Positions 1 to 6,491 are shown, counted from the first letter of the stretch. The stretch: DNA of 8,750 nucleotides from an uncultured Paracoccaceae bacterium (GCA_938038825.1 CALHST010000176.1:1-8750); one strand, 5' to 3'. The notes: a model not told the origin generated them from the sequence alone. Program-made: numbers and translations.

Positions 1-79
1 AAGACGTTGATATAAAAAGACATCGCGCGATCCAGATCTTCACAACACACAGTGATGTGGTTAACCCCTGTGATCGGCA

Positions 80-1564
80 TCAGAACTCTTGATCAGGCAG
101 ATATCCGGGACGTGCGAGGTTCCCAAAGCGGGTAAAGCGCCCTTCGAATGACAGATCGACAGAGCCGATGGGGCCGTGACGTTGCTTGCCGATGATGACT
201 TCCGCACGCCCATGCAGACGTTCCATGCGTTCCTGCCATGCGGCCATTTCATCCAAGCGATCATCCGATGGTTTTTCACGTTCCACATAATATTCTTCGC
301 GGAACACGAACATCACCACGTCCGCATCTTGTTCGATCGATCCCGACTCCCGCAGGTCGGAAAGCTGAGGACGCTTATCGTCCCTGTTTTCGACCTGACG
401 GGAGAGCTGGGAGAGGGCAATCACAGGAATATCAAGTTCCTTGGCGATGGCTTTCAGGCCCATCGAAATTTCGGCAATTTCTTGCACCCGGTTGTCGGCG
501 TTACCGCGGATCAGCTGTAAGTAGTCAACGATCAGCACATCCAAGCCATGGGTTCGTTTCAGACGTCGGGCGCGGGCGGCAAGCTGCGCAATTGGAATTG
601 CGGGCGTGTCGTCAATGAACAGGGGGCAGGCTTCCAGCGCCTTGGCCGCATCCACAAAGCGGCGGAATTCGGTTTCGGTCATATCGCCGCGCCGGATGTT
701 TTCAGACGGGATTTCAGCCGCTTCGGACAGGATCCGTGCCGCAAGTTGTTCCGCACTCATTTCCAATGAGAAGAACCCAACAACGCCCCCATCAACAGCG
801 CCTTCTGTCCCGTCATGGCGTTGCCCTTTTTTATAGGCTTTTGCGACGTTGAACGCGATGTTGGTGGCCAGCGAGGTTTTTCCCATCGAGGGGCGACCCG
901 CAAGGATCAAAAGGTCAGAGCGGTGCAGACCGCCCAGTTTTTTGTCCATGTCGTTCAGGCCCGTGGATACACCCGCCAAACCGCCTTCGCGCTGATAGGC
1001 GGCGTTGGCCACATTCACCGCGTCTGTCACAGCCCGCAGGAAACTTTGGAACCCTTTTTCAGACTGGCCTTGTTCCGCCAGTTTATACAGGGCCTGTTCC
1101 GCTTCGACGATTTGCTCTTTGGGTTCAGAAGCGACATCCACTTTGGTGGCTTTGGCGGAAATATCCTGACCCAGATGGATCAGATCACGGCGCACGGCCA
1201 GATCATAAATCATCTGCGCATATTCACGCACCGCAAAGGCAGAAATCGCAGCACCCGCAAGACGGGCCAGATAGGCCGGGCCGCCAAGTTCTTTCAGACC
1301 TTCGTCATCTTCCATAAACGCTTTGAGCGTCACAGGAGAGGCCAGTTGGTTCTTGGCAATCCGCGCAGCAGCAATATCGTAGATGCGTGCATGCACCGGG
1401 TCATAGAAGTGTTCGGCCCGGATAACTGACGCCACCCGATCAAACACATCATTGTTGGTCAAAATCGCGCCAAGAAGCTGTTGTTCCGCTTCGATCGAAT
1501 GGGGCATCGTATCCCCGGCCTGCTCAGGGCTTGTGCCTGCCTGAAAGCTCGTAATCTCGTTCAC
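80..1564 (-). CDS. dnaB: Replicative DNA helicase DnaB
   Basis: This is the hexameric 5'-3' helicase of the replication fork; it unwinds duplex DNA with NTP hydrolysis and interacts with primase. The 494-residue protein has the usual family length. The N-terminal domain (about residues 20-165) begins with the typical MPHSIEAEQQLLGAIL stretch. The RecA-like domain carries Walker A GRPSMGKTS (223-231), SLEMS (266-270), Walker B VLIVDYLQL (343-351), the LSQLSR motif (384-389), SDLRESGSIEQDAD (402-415) and the KQRHGPIG arginine-finger region (460-467). All key residues are present. A short insert (about 244-260) after the Walker A helix separates it from the E. coli form. I chose the GTG at 1564 because GGGGA lies 8 nt upstream and the protein then begins with NEITSF. 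A longer GTG start at 1579 adds five residues but has no visible ribosome site. The stop is TGA at 80-82. The gene is separated from pyrE by about 300 nt, so it probably has its own promoter. Confidence 0.97.
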   Translation of the reverse strand: MNEITSFQAGTSPEQAGDTMPHSIEAEQQLLGAILTNNDVFDRVASVIRAEHFYDPVHARIYDIAAARIAKNQLASPVTLKAFMEDDEGLKELGGPAYLARLAGAAISAFAVREYAQMIYDLAVRRDLIHLGQDISAKATKVDVASEPKEQIVEAEQALYKLAEQGQSEKGFQSFLRAVTDAVNVANAAYQREGGLAGVSTGLNDMDKKLGGLHRSDLLILAGRPSMGKTSLATNIAFNVAKAYKKGQRHDGTEGAVDGGVVGFFSLEMSAEQLAARILSEAAEIPSENIRRGDMTETEFRRFVDAAKALEACPLFIDDTPAIPIAQLAARARRLKRTHGLDVLIVDYLQLIRGNADNRVQEIAEISMGLKAIAKELDIPVIALSQLSRQVENRDDKRPQLSDLRESGSIEQDADVVMFVFREEYYVEREKPSDDRLDEMAAWQERMERLHGRAEVIIGKQRHGPIGSVDLSFEGRFTRFGNLARPGYLPDQEF

Positions 1565-1572
1565 TGCTGCGG

Positions 1573-1577
1573 TCCCC
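1573..1577 (-). promoter_or_regulatory. Probable ribosome binding site deciding the dnaB start
   Basis: Read on the minus strand, GGGGA is followed after 8 nt by the GTG at 1564. The alternative GTG at 1579 has no purine-rich stretch at a usable distance; the nearest GGA is about 18 nt upstream. This favours the shorter DnaB. The match to the anti-Shine-Dalgarno sequence is partial, so the call is tentative. Confidence 0.4.
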
Positions 1578-1637
1578 ACCGGTTATATTTGGAAGCATCC
1601 CCACGCCACCAAACCCTTTTTCTAAGGAGCTTGTGCC

Positions 1638-1666
1638 ATAGTACGCGCGATCCGGCTATCTGGAAA
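1638..1666 (-). promoter_or_regulatory. Weak sigma-70-type promoter candidate for dnaB
   Basis: On the minus strand, TTTCCA (1666-1661, 4 of 6 to TTGACA) is separated by 17 nt from TACTAT (1643-1638, 4 of 6 to TATAAT). Transcription would start near 1631 and give a leader of about 65 nt. The -35 hexamer lies inside the second copy of the TATYTGGAAR motif, so a protein bound there could compete with polymerase. The match is modest and the call rests on consensus and location only. Confidence 0.25.
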
Positions 1667-1749
1667 TCTCTGTGGATTGCTCTGTGCGTAAGTCGGATCG
1701 GACCCATGTCGATTGCTGTATCTAGTGGTAGTGTAGAGTGCAAGCGCCA

Positions 1750-1775
1750 TATCTGGAAGCGATTTCTTCCAAATA
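1750..1775. promoter_or_regulatory. Imperfect 26-bp palindrome, candidate operator
   Basis: The arms TATCTGGAAG (1750-1759) and CTTCCAAATA (1766-1775) are complementary at 9 of 10 positions and surround the 6-nt centre CGATTT. The palindrome is made of two inverted copies of the local 10-bp motif. There is no T-run after it on either strand at the position expected of an intrinsic terminator, so a dimeric protein-binding site is more likely than a terminator. It lies about 190 bp upstream of the dnaB start and about 90 bp downstream of the pyrE stop. The regulator is unknown. Confidence 0.45.
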
Positions 1776-1866
1776 GAGATTCGTGCACAATACGTCCACA
1801 CGCAACGCGGCAAGATTTCGCACAGAGTTTTTTCCAGGCCGGATAGGGCGTTGTAACTGTTCGGAT

Positions 1867-2547
1867 TTAGTCTTTGGACTGGGCGGCCTGCCATCCACGG
1901 GGGTCGTTCAAGAACGCTTCGACTCCGTCCAGAGTTGCCTTGGAGAACGCGCCGGTTGCCTTGGCTTCGGCCAGAACATCCCACCACGTACACAAGTGAT
2001 GCAACGCGACCCCGTGATCCCCCAGTGTTTTTTCGGTTTCCGGGAAAATGCCATAGTAAAAGATCACAGCCGTGTGGCCGCACGTGGCGCCAGTTTCGCG
2101 GATCGCATCGACAAAGGACAGTTTGGAACCGCCATCTGTGGTTAGGTCTTCGACCAGCAAGACCCGCTCGCCTTCGTGCATGGCACCTTCGATACGCGCG
2201 TTGCGCCCGTAGCCTTTGGGTTTTTTGCGCACATAGGTCATGGGCAGTGCCATGCGTTCTGCCACAAGGGCCGCAAACGGGATGCCGGCCGTTTCGCCGC
2301 CTGCAATGTTGTCAAACGCTTCGAACCCGGCATTGCGCATCACTGTGACGGTCAGAAAATCCATTAAGGTGGCGCGGATGCGGGGATAGGAGATCAGTTT
2401 GCGGCAATCGATATAGGTCGGGGATTTTAGACCAGAGGCCAGCGTGAAGGGCTCTTCGGCGTTCAAGTGCACCGCTTCGATTTCAAGAAGCATGCGTGCG
2501 GTCAGGCGGGCCATCTCTTCTGGCGCGGGATAGGAGCTTGGGATCAT
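1867..2547 (-). CDS. pyrE: Orotate phosphoribosyltransferase
   Basis: This cytosolic enzyme converts orotate and PRPP to orotidine 5'-monophosphate and pyrophosphate, the fifth step of de novo pyrimidine synthesis. The 226-residue product has family-typical size. Visible signatures are TYIDCRKL (44-51), the substrate-pocket segment GGETAGIP (83-90), the basic loop YVRKKPKGYGR (105-115) and the PRPP-binding motif VLLVEDLTTDGGS (129-141). The start is the ATG at 2547, giving the MIPSSYP beginning that I recall for related proteins. The frame stays open upstream to 2649, but that extension runs through the palindromic element and back into pyrC. The ribosome site is weak: no clear purine tract precedes the ATG. 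The gene lies 64 nt downstream of pyrC in the same direction and is probably co-transcribed with it. The stop is TAA at 1867-1869. Confidence 0.96.
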   Translation of the reverse strand: MIPSSYPAPEEMARLTARMLLEIEAVHLNAEEPFTLASGLKSPTYIDCRKLISYPRIRATLMDFLTVTVMRNAGFEAFDNIAGGETAGIPFAALVAERMALPMTYVRKKPKGYGRNARIEGAMHEGERVLLVEDLTTDGGSKLSFVDAIRETGATCGHTAVIFYYGIFPETEKTLGDHGVALHHLCTWWDVLAEAKATGAFSKATLDGVEAFLNDPRGWQAAQSKD

Positions 2548-2568
2548 GAGGTGTGGTCTTTTGTTAGG

Positions 2569-2610
2569 GCCGGGAGCCTCCGGCGGGGATATTTTGAGCA
2601 AAAAGAAAGG
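2569..2610. repeat. GC palindrome plus A-rich tract between pyrC and pyrE
   Basis: On the plus strand the inverted repeat GCCGG-GAGCCT-CCGGC (2569-2584) is followed by GGGGATATTTTGAGC and then AAAAAGAAAGG up to 2610. It fills most of the 64-nt gap. From memory, very similar 'CCTCCGGCGGGGATATTTT...AAAAAG' stretches recur between genes of Rhodobacterales, often just after stop codons, so this is probably a dispersed extragenic element. In the direction of pyrC transcription the T-rich part comes before the hairpin, the wrong order for an intrinsic terminator. It may instead act as an RNA stability or processing site. Confidence 0.45.
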
Positions 2611-2611
2611 T

Positions 2612-3646
2612 TTATTGCACGGACCAGAAAACGGGACGCCCTGGGTCAAAAACGGTCACGGGGCCTGCGTCGGTGTCGATGTGATCGGGGATTGTGATGG
2701 GATCCCCTTTGGTCAGGGTGATCGTGTCGGTGTTTTCGGGCAGCCCGTAAAAGGCGGGGCCGTTTTGCGAGACAAACGCTTCGAGATTGTCCAAGGCGTG
2801 GGCTTCGTCAAAGGTTTGGGCAAGGCAAGACAGGGCAATGGGCGCGGTAAAGCACCCGGCGCAGCCGCAGGCGTTTTCTTTGGTATGCGTGGCATGGGGC
2901 GCGCTGTCGGTGCCAAGGAAAAAGCGCGGAGCGCCTGAGGTTGCCGCGCGCAGCAATTCCAAACGGTGAGACCCGCGTTTCAGGATCGGCAAGCAGTAAT
3001 AATGGGGGCGGATGCCACCCACGAGCATGTCATTGCGATCCAGCATCAGGTGCTGGACTGTGATAGTGGCCCCCAAGGTGTCGTCTTGATCTTCGGCATA
3101 AGCCACTGCGTTGGAGGTGGTGATATGTTCCATGACCACGCGCAAGCCCGGGGTGGATTGGCGAATAGGATCCAGAACCAGATCAATGAACGCCGCTTCG
3201 CGATCAAAGATGTCAATTTCGGGGGCTGTGACTTCGCCATGCACACAGAGCGGCAAGCCGATCTCGGCCATTTTTTCCAGAACCGGGCGGACCGCGTCAA
3301 AATCCTGCACGCCAGAGGCGGAATTGGTGGTGGCCCCTGCGGGATAGAGTTTGACTGCTTTGACCAAGCCAGAAGCATGGGCCGCTGCGACGTCAGCTGG
3401 GTTGGTATTTTCGGTCAAATACAGCGTCATGAGCGGATCAAAGGTCATCCCATCCGGCAGCGCCTTGAGAATGCGGTCGCGGTAGGCAGCAGCCTGATCG
3501 CCGGTGACAACCGGGGGCACAAGATTGGGCATGATGATTGCACGCGCGAAATGGGCGGCCGAATGGGGCAAAACCCCATCCATCATGGCGCCATCGCGCA
3601 GGTGCAAATGCCAGTCGTCGGGGCGTTTGATTGTCAGCGTGCTCAT
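2612..3646 (-). CDS. pyrC: Dihydroorotase, class II (E. coli PyrC type)
   Basis: This zinc enzyme of the amidohydrolase superfamily interconverts N-carbamoyl-L-aspartate and dihydroorotate, the third step of UMP synthesis. The 344-residue protein is close to the length of the E. coli enzyme. The metal-site residues expected of the family are all present: the HxH pair in DDWHLHLRDG (His13 and His15), the carbamylated-type lysine in VKLYPAGATTNS (Lys99), His136 in CVHGEV, His174 in VMEHITT and the catalytic Asp247 in LGTDSAPH. The substrate-contacting GGIRPHYYCLPILKR segment is at 210-224. The start is the ATG at 3646; GGGA lies very close upstream, so the ribosome site is only fair. The stop is TAA at 2612-2614. 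It precedes pyrE by 64 nt and follows the hydrolase-like gene by 48 nt, so these genes probably share a transcript. Confidence 0.96.
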   Translation of the reverse strand: MSTLTIKRPDDWHLHLRDGAMMDGVLPHSAAHFARAIIMPNLVPPVVTGDQAAAYRDRILKALPDGMTFDPLMTLYLTENTNPADVAAAHASGLVKAVKLYPAGATTNSASGVQDFDAVRPVLEKMAEIGLPLCVHGEVTAPEIDIFDREAAFIDLVLDPIRQSTPGLRVVMEHITTSNAVAYAEDQDDTLGATITVQHLMLDRNDMLVGGIRPHYYCLPILKRGSHRLELLRAATSGAPRFFLGTDSAPHATHTKENACGCAGCFTAPIALSCLAQTFDEAHALDNLEAFVSQNGPAFYGLPENTDTITLTKGDPITIPDHIDTDAGPVTVFDPGRPVFWSVQ

Positions 3647-3694
3647 GGTCCCGCGACTAGCATGCGCAGACGCGGGGTTCCAGAGTGTTTGGGG

Positions 3695-4624
3695 CTAGGA
3701 GGCAAGCGCGCTTTGCAGATCCCGCAAACGGCGCGCAAATTTGGGGGCTTTCATGCGGCTGGTCACATTTTGGCACAGCAATTGACCCAGGAAATTCCGC
3801 TCTTCGACATCTGTGCGGGCCAACAGGTTGCGCAGGTAAGGGGGATAATCCCGCCGAACGCGGAACAGTTTGGCAAAGCTGGCATGGGATAGTTTGTTGA
3901 TGCCTGCGCGCGCCAAAAGCCGGTACAAAAGCTGCATTTCCATCAGATGCGTTTGGATCGTCTCACCCATATGGCGCAACGGCAGTTTTGTGACATTCGG
4001 GCGCGTGAACAGGGCTGCATGCATCGCATCCAATGTGACAAACGGATCATACAGCACAAAGGCGCGCTCTGCGGCGTCCAACATATCCGGCGCATAGCCA
4101 TAGCGCGATGTGAAGTCCAAGCGGCGCGCATCGGTGAAACGGTCATCCCAACCGGCGATTGTCGGGTTCAGCGTGGCTTGCGGTTGGATGCACACAACGG
4201 TGCTGCCCGGTGCGGCGACAGAAAACGCGGCGGCGGCATAGCCACATGGGCCTGCACCATAAAACACCACGGTTTCAAAATCCTCGAAGAAACCGTCATC
4301 TACCAGTGAGTCGAAATAGGCATAAACATTGTCATCTCGAAACCAGGTATCCCCATTCGAGACGATACCCAGATGGGACCAGTTCAGCGCCTTGACCATT
4401 TCCCAGCCCATGGGTTGGGCTTCTTCATCCAAGGCGCGGATCCCCTGCATGGTTTCAAACGTGACCAAAAGAATGGGATCAGCTTCGGTAAAGCTTGCAA
4501 AATGTTCAGGGCCCAAAGCTTTGAAATAGCCATTGATATTGGAAATTTGAGCCAAGCGTGTGGCCCACTCAACCTCGGATAATCCTGACAAAGGAGTATT
4601 AAAAATATTCGGTGCGTCCTGCAT
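3695..4624 (-). CDS. Alpha/beta-hydrolase-like protein without a nucleophile serine (function unknown)
   Basis: The 309-residue product has no signal peptide or membrane segment that I can see. Its centre, VVFYGAGPCGYAAAAFSVAAPG (119-140), has the layout of a hydrolase nucleophile elbow (usually YGSSMGGYAA) followed by a strand and the PQATLNP (148-154) and WDDRF (159-163) segments found in hydrolase-like proteins near polysaccharide genes. The usual serine position holds glycine here, and Asp193 and His202 lie in YDPFVTLDAMHA (192-203). The fold assignment is inference. From memory, close relatives in Rhodobacterales are labelled 'phosphoadenosine phosphosulfate reductase', but this protein has neither the SGGKDS-type P-loop nor the ECGxH cysteine motif of that enzyme. 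The start is the ATG at 4624, with AAGG about 10 nt upstream. It lies 48 nt before pyrC and 98 nt after the glycosyltransferase gene, so its link to either group is uncertain. Confidence 0.85.
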   Translation of the reverse strand: MQDAPNIFNTPLSGLSEVEWATRLAQISNINGYFKALGPEHFASFTEADPILLVTFETMQGIRALDEEAQPMGWEMVKALNWSHLGIVSNGDTWFRDDNVYAYFDSLVDDGFFEDFETVVFYGAGPCGYAAAAFSVAAPGSTVVCIQPQATLNPTIAGWDDRFTDARRLDFTSRYGYAPDMLDAAERAFVLYDPFVTLDAMHAALFTRPNVTKLPLRHMGETIQTHLMEMQLLYRLLARAGINKLSHASFAKLFRVRRDYPPYLRNLLARTDVEERNFLGQLLCQNVTSRMKAPKFARRLRDLQSALAS

Positions 4625-4676
4625 CCCTGCGTCGCCTTTTGCCTCATGGTGTACGCATCTTCTGTGCGTCGATTGT

Positions 4677-4704
4677 GTAATGCAATAGCCGGGATTTCTG
4701 ACAA
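4677..4704 (-). promoter_or_regulatory. Weak promoter candidate for the hydrolase-like gene and pyrCE
   Basis: On the minus strand TTGTCA (4704-4699, 5 of 6 to TTGACA) is followed after 16 nt by CATTAC (4682-4677, 3 of 6 to TATAAT). It lies in the 98-nt gap that separates the glycosyltransferase cluster from the hydrolase-like gene, the largest gap upstream of pyrC. The -35 is good and the -10 poor. Confidence 0.25.
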
Positions 4705-4721
4705 AACTGTGTTGAAGTCAG
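4698..4721 (-). terminator. Possible hairpin after the glycosyltransferase gene
   Basis: CTGAC (4698-4702) pairs with GTCAG (4717-4721), and inside an internal loop AAC (4705-4707) pairs with GTT (4711-4713). It begins just after the TAA of the glycosyltransferase gene. There is no T-run after the stem on the minus strand, so it is at best a weak or factor-assisted terminator, and it overlaps the promoter candidate. Confidence 0.2.
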
Positions 4722-4722
4722 G

Positions 4723-5772
4723 TTAATCCCGCGACGATGACCGCCCAGCACGGGCATGTGCAACCATGAATTGAGCGGCTTTCAGGGACACAGGGCGTGA
4801 TTGTGGGGCCATTAAAAGCCTTCCAAACAAGGCCCTGAATGGTTCTTGTCGCAACAAAGCGTCAAATCGTTCTTTGCGCCAGGCGACGGATTGTGTGTGA
4901 ATCTGGCAAATGTGTGAATCGGTCTTCAGGTCATGCAACAGCGCATTACGCGATTCCTTATAGCGCGAAATTGATCGATCTTCATCGGTGTTCCAGTTCC
5001 TTTCGACCCAATAATCCATGCCCAAAAGATCATCAGAATGCACAGCGCGGCCCCGATCCGCCTTAAGAACATAGTTTTCCATGGATCCAAGCGGGTAGTG
5101 ATTCAGTTGCACCAACCCATAGTTGGATCGCCCATAAGGTGAAAAAATGCGGCGGTGTTTGAACTGATCATCTAACGTCCGGCCTTCGCCATCATACCAG
5201 CGGGTGTTTGCGACTTTATCATCATCAGCATCACGGGGGCGATGCACGCCCAGTTTCTTGTAGGCCCCGTCATTGCGATAGAGCGTTTTAAACATGGCAG
5301 AGCGCCACGGCCAATACATCACCACGGGTGCGCAGCGCGTGAACGTGTCGGTCACCAGCGTATCCTGATAGCGAATTTGGTCAGACGATCCAAACAGGCG
5401 CCATGTCAAAGTGATGGCGGTGGCATCGGGCAGGGCGCTGAACAGGGCAGTTAATGTGCCATCGCCCGTATGGATGTTCACAAACTCATCCACGTCGAGC
5501 GGCAAGATCCAATCTGCCGCTTTGACCAGAGGGTGTTTGCTGGCCGTTTTCAGGGCGGTGAACTGAATGCCGCCTTTGTCATAGGGGCCGTCATTGCGCA
5601 GGTGGGTAAGGTGGCCCATCGCGTCCAAACGGTCCAGCAGCACATCAGTGCCATCTTGGCAGTTGTTTGAAAACACAAGAAAATCTGTAAAACCGATCGC
5701 CTTGTGATGGGCAAGCCATTCAAGCAAATAGGCGGCTTCGTTGCGCACGGTTAGGACAGCAAGCGCTCTCAT
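4723..5772 (-). CDS. Glycosyltransferase, GT2-type fold (Glyco_tranf_2_4-like)
   Basis: This is a 349-residue putative nucleotide-sugar glycosyltransferase, probably cytosolic, since no signal peptide or membrane helix is seen. It begins LAVLTVRNEAAYLLEWLAHH (4-23), the family's opening strand and NE motif. FLVFSNNCQDGTDVLLDRL (31-49) follows, and then the metal-binding DxD region LDVDEFVNI (92-100). Conserved downstream blocks are TWRLFG (123-128), HRP (177-179) and QLNHYPLGS (222-230), which are also typical of GT92-like relatives. Donor and acceptor cannot be read from sequence. The ATG start (5772-5770) overlaps the TGA of the methyltransferase gene by ATGA, with no separate ribosome site, which points to translational coupling. 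The frame is open upstream to 5892 but that part belongs to the methyltransferase. The protein is a paralogue of the C-terminal domain encoded at 6492-8750: over residues 217-268 I count 23 of 52 identical positions. Confidence 0.9.
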   Translation of the reverse strand: MRALAVLTVRNEAAYLLEWLAHHKAIGFTDFLVFSNNCQDGTDVLLDRLDAMGHLTHLRNDGPYDKGGIQFTALKTASKHPLVKAADWILPLDVDEFVNIHTGDGTLTALFSALPDATAITLTWRLFGSSDQIRYQDTLVTDTFTRCAPVVMYWPWRSAMFKTLYRNDGAYKKLGVHRPRDADDDKVANTRWYDGEGRTLDDQFKHRRIFSPYGRSNYGLVQLNHYPLGSMENYVLKADRGRAVHSDDLLGMDYWVERNWNTDEDRSISRYKESRNALLHDLKTDSHICQIHTQSVAWRKERFDALLRQEPFRALFGRLLMAPQSRPVSLKAAQFMVAHARAGRSSSRD

Positions 5773-6488
5773 CGACGTGTCCAAGTTCGCCGAAAGGCGA
5801 TGACCTTGCCAATCGAGCCGCGCGCGTAATAGGCAAATCCAGCATCCATGAACGTTTTGAAAACAAGATTGATGCCTTCGGGGCCGACCCATTGCGGATG
5901 CACTTCAACAATGGCCGCGCGGAACCCGGACAGGTCCATCTTTGGCAAAAGCTGTGTTTCTGCGCCTTCGATATCGCAGACCAACACATTGGGTTGAATG
6001 TCTTTGATCACTTGGTTGGTGTCACGTATTTCGATCTGCTCGGTCAAGGCGACTTGAAAACCGTCGCGCCAGTCAAGCGAAGATGCCAGCAGATTGCGGC
6101 GGACGTAAAAGGGAATTGTGCCAGCCGTGTCGCCCAGGATTGCATTATGGACTGTTGCGTTTGTGATCCCGTTCATGTCGTGAACCTTTTGGATATACGG
6201 GATCAAAAAGGGGTTGGCCTCGAACACGTGCACATGATCGATGTTTCTGTTGCGTGCGATATGCGTGGACATAAACCCGATGCCGCCGCCCAGTTCCAAA
6301 ACCCGGTCATCATCGCGCACAACCTTCAAGACGGTCTTGGCCTCGTTTTCTTCATAGGTTCCTTCGCGCAGCGACTTGCGCAAATTGCGTTTGATAATGC
6401 CGGTATGTTTGGGAAATTTAATCCCATGCGTGGTGATGTGCCCATCTTTCCACGTACCGTCGAAGGGGTTTGGGGCGCTGTCTGGCAT
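5769..6488 (-). CDS. FkbM family SAM-dependent methyltransferase
   Basis: This 239-residue class I methyltransferase probably O-methylates a sugar or glycan intermediate; FkbM-type enzymes are common in polysaccharide and secondary-metabolite clusters. Motif I is VLELGGGIGFMS (63-74), and the acidic residue at the end of strand 2 is Glu90 in HVFEANP (87-93). The FkbM signature CDIEGAE is at 171-177 and VEVHPQW at 194-200. The domain fills the whole protein and is complete. The ATG at 6488 is preferred, with GGAG 9 nt upstream; a GTG at 6491, immediately after the TGA of the preceding gene and 6 nt from the same GGAG, is equally possible and adds one residue. The TGA stop overlaps the next start by four bases. 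Lying between two paralogous glycosyltransferase genes in one tight transcript, it probably acts on the same product. Confidence 0.93.
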   Translation of the reverse strand: MPDSAPNPFDGTWKDGHITTHGIKFPKHTGIIKRNLRKSLREGTYEENEAKTVLKVVRDDDRVLELGGGIGFMSTHIARNRNIDHVHVFEANPFLIPYIQKVHDMNGITNATVHNAILGDTAGTIPFYVRRNLLASSLDWRDGFQVALTEQIEIRDTNQVIKDIQPNVLVCDIEGAETQLLPKMDLSGFRAAIVEVHPQWVGPEGINLVFKTFMDAGFAYYARGSIGKVIAFRRTWTRR

Positions 6489-6491
6489 CAC

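Larger units (their letters stand above)
1586..1775. repeat. Four copies of the 10-bp motif TATYTGGAAR upstream of dnaB
   Basis: The copies, given on the plus strand unless stated, are TATTTGGAAG at 1586-1595, TATCTGGAAA at 1657-1666, TATCTGGAAG at 1750-1759, and TATTTGGAAG on the minus strand at 1766-1775. The last two face each other and form a palindrome. All lie in the non-coding gap between pyrE and dnaB. By eye, no exact copy occurs elsewhere in the window; the nearest relatives, such as TTCCAGAATA near 7459 and TTCCACATA near 283, deviate. For a four-variant 10-mer on both strands, chance expectation in 300 bp is about 0.002 occurrences, although the consensus was drawn after the fact. 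Several copies of one site around a promoter region suggest binding sites for a regulator, but I cannot name it. Confidence 0.6.
1565..1866. other. Gene-free gap between pyrE and dnaB (about 300 nt)
   Basis: I see no convincing gene here. Short frames exist on both strands, for example plus 1481-1846 and minus 1561-1788, but they are rich in Arg, Trp and His, have no good ribosome site and resemble no family I know. The stretch after pyrE shows no hairpin followed by a T-run in the minus direction, so read-through from pyrE is not excluded. The gap contains four copies of a 10-bp motif, one imperfect palindrome and one weak promoter candidate for dnaB, each listed separately. A CTCTGTG heptamer is repeated at 1668-1674 and 1680-1686, a 12-bp period, and is probably incidental. 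Confidence 0.7.

Noticed and set aside
1..23. Possible start of another minus-strand gene (ATG at 23-21, product beginning MSFYINV)
   Set aside because: Only seven codons are visible and the GGA upstream is a weak ribosome site, so it cannot be told from chance.
815..1429. Plus-strand open frame (204 codons) within dnaB
   Set aside because: Shadow of the conserved DnaB reading frame.
1671..1679. DnaA-box-like TGTGGATTG near dnaB
   Set aside because: A single imperfect match to TGTGGATAA, with no cluster and no AT-rich unwinding element, so no origin is claimed.
1668..1686. CTCTGTG repeated with a 12-bp period
   Set aside because: Only two 7-bp copies; not enough to claim a site.
1561..1788. 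Minus-strand frame of 75 codons in the pyrE-dnaB gap
   Set aside because: It starts at a GTG without a ribosome site, overlaps the dnaB start, and its Arg/Trp/His-rich product looks like translated non-coding DNA.
1481..1846. Plus-strand frame through the gap, with AAGGAG at 1624-1629
   Set aside because: AAGGAG is only 1 nt from the TTG codon and the nearest GTG frame stops after two codons; the frame also runs antisense into dnaB.
3650..3676. Inverted repeat CCCGCG/CGCGGG between the hydrolase-like gene and pyrC
   Set aside because: Six-base GC arms with a 15-nt loop and no T-run are expected by chance in GC-rich DNA.
2966..3892. Long plus-strand open frame (308 codons) antisense to pyrC and the hydrolase-like gene
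   Set aside because: It crosses two genes with strong family evidence on the other strand, resembles no protein family, and is explained by codon bias of the real genes.
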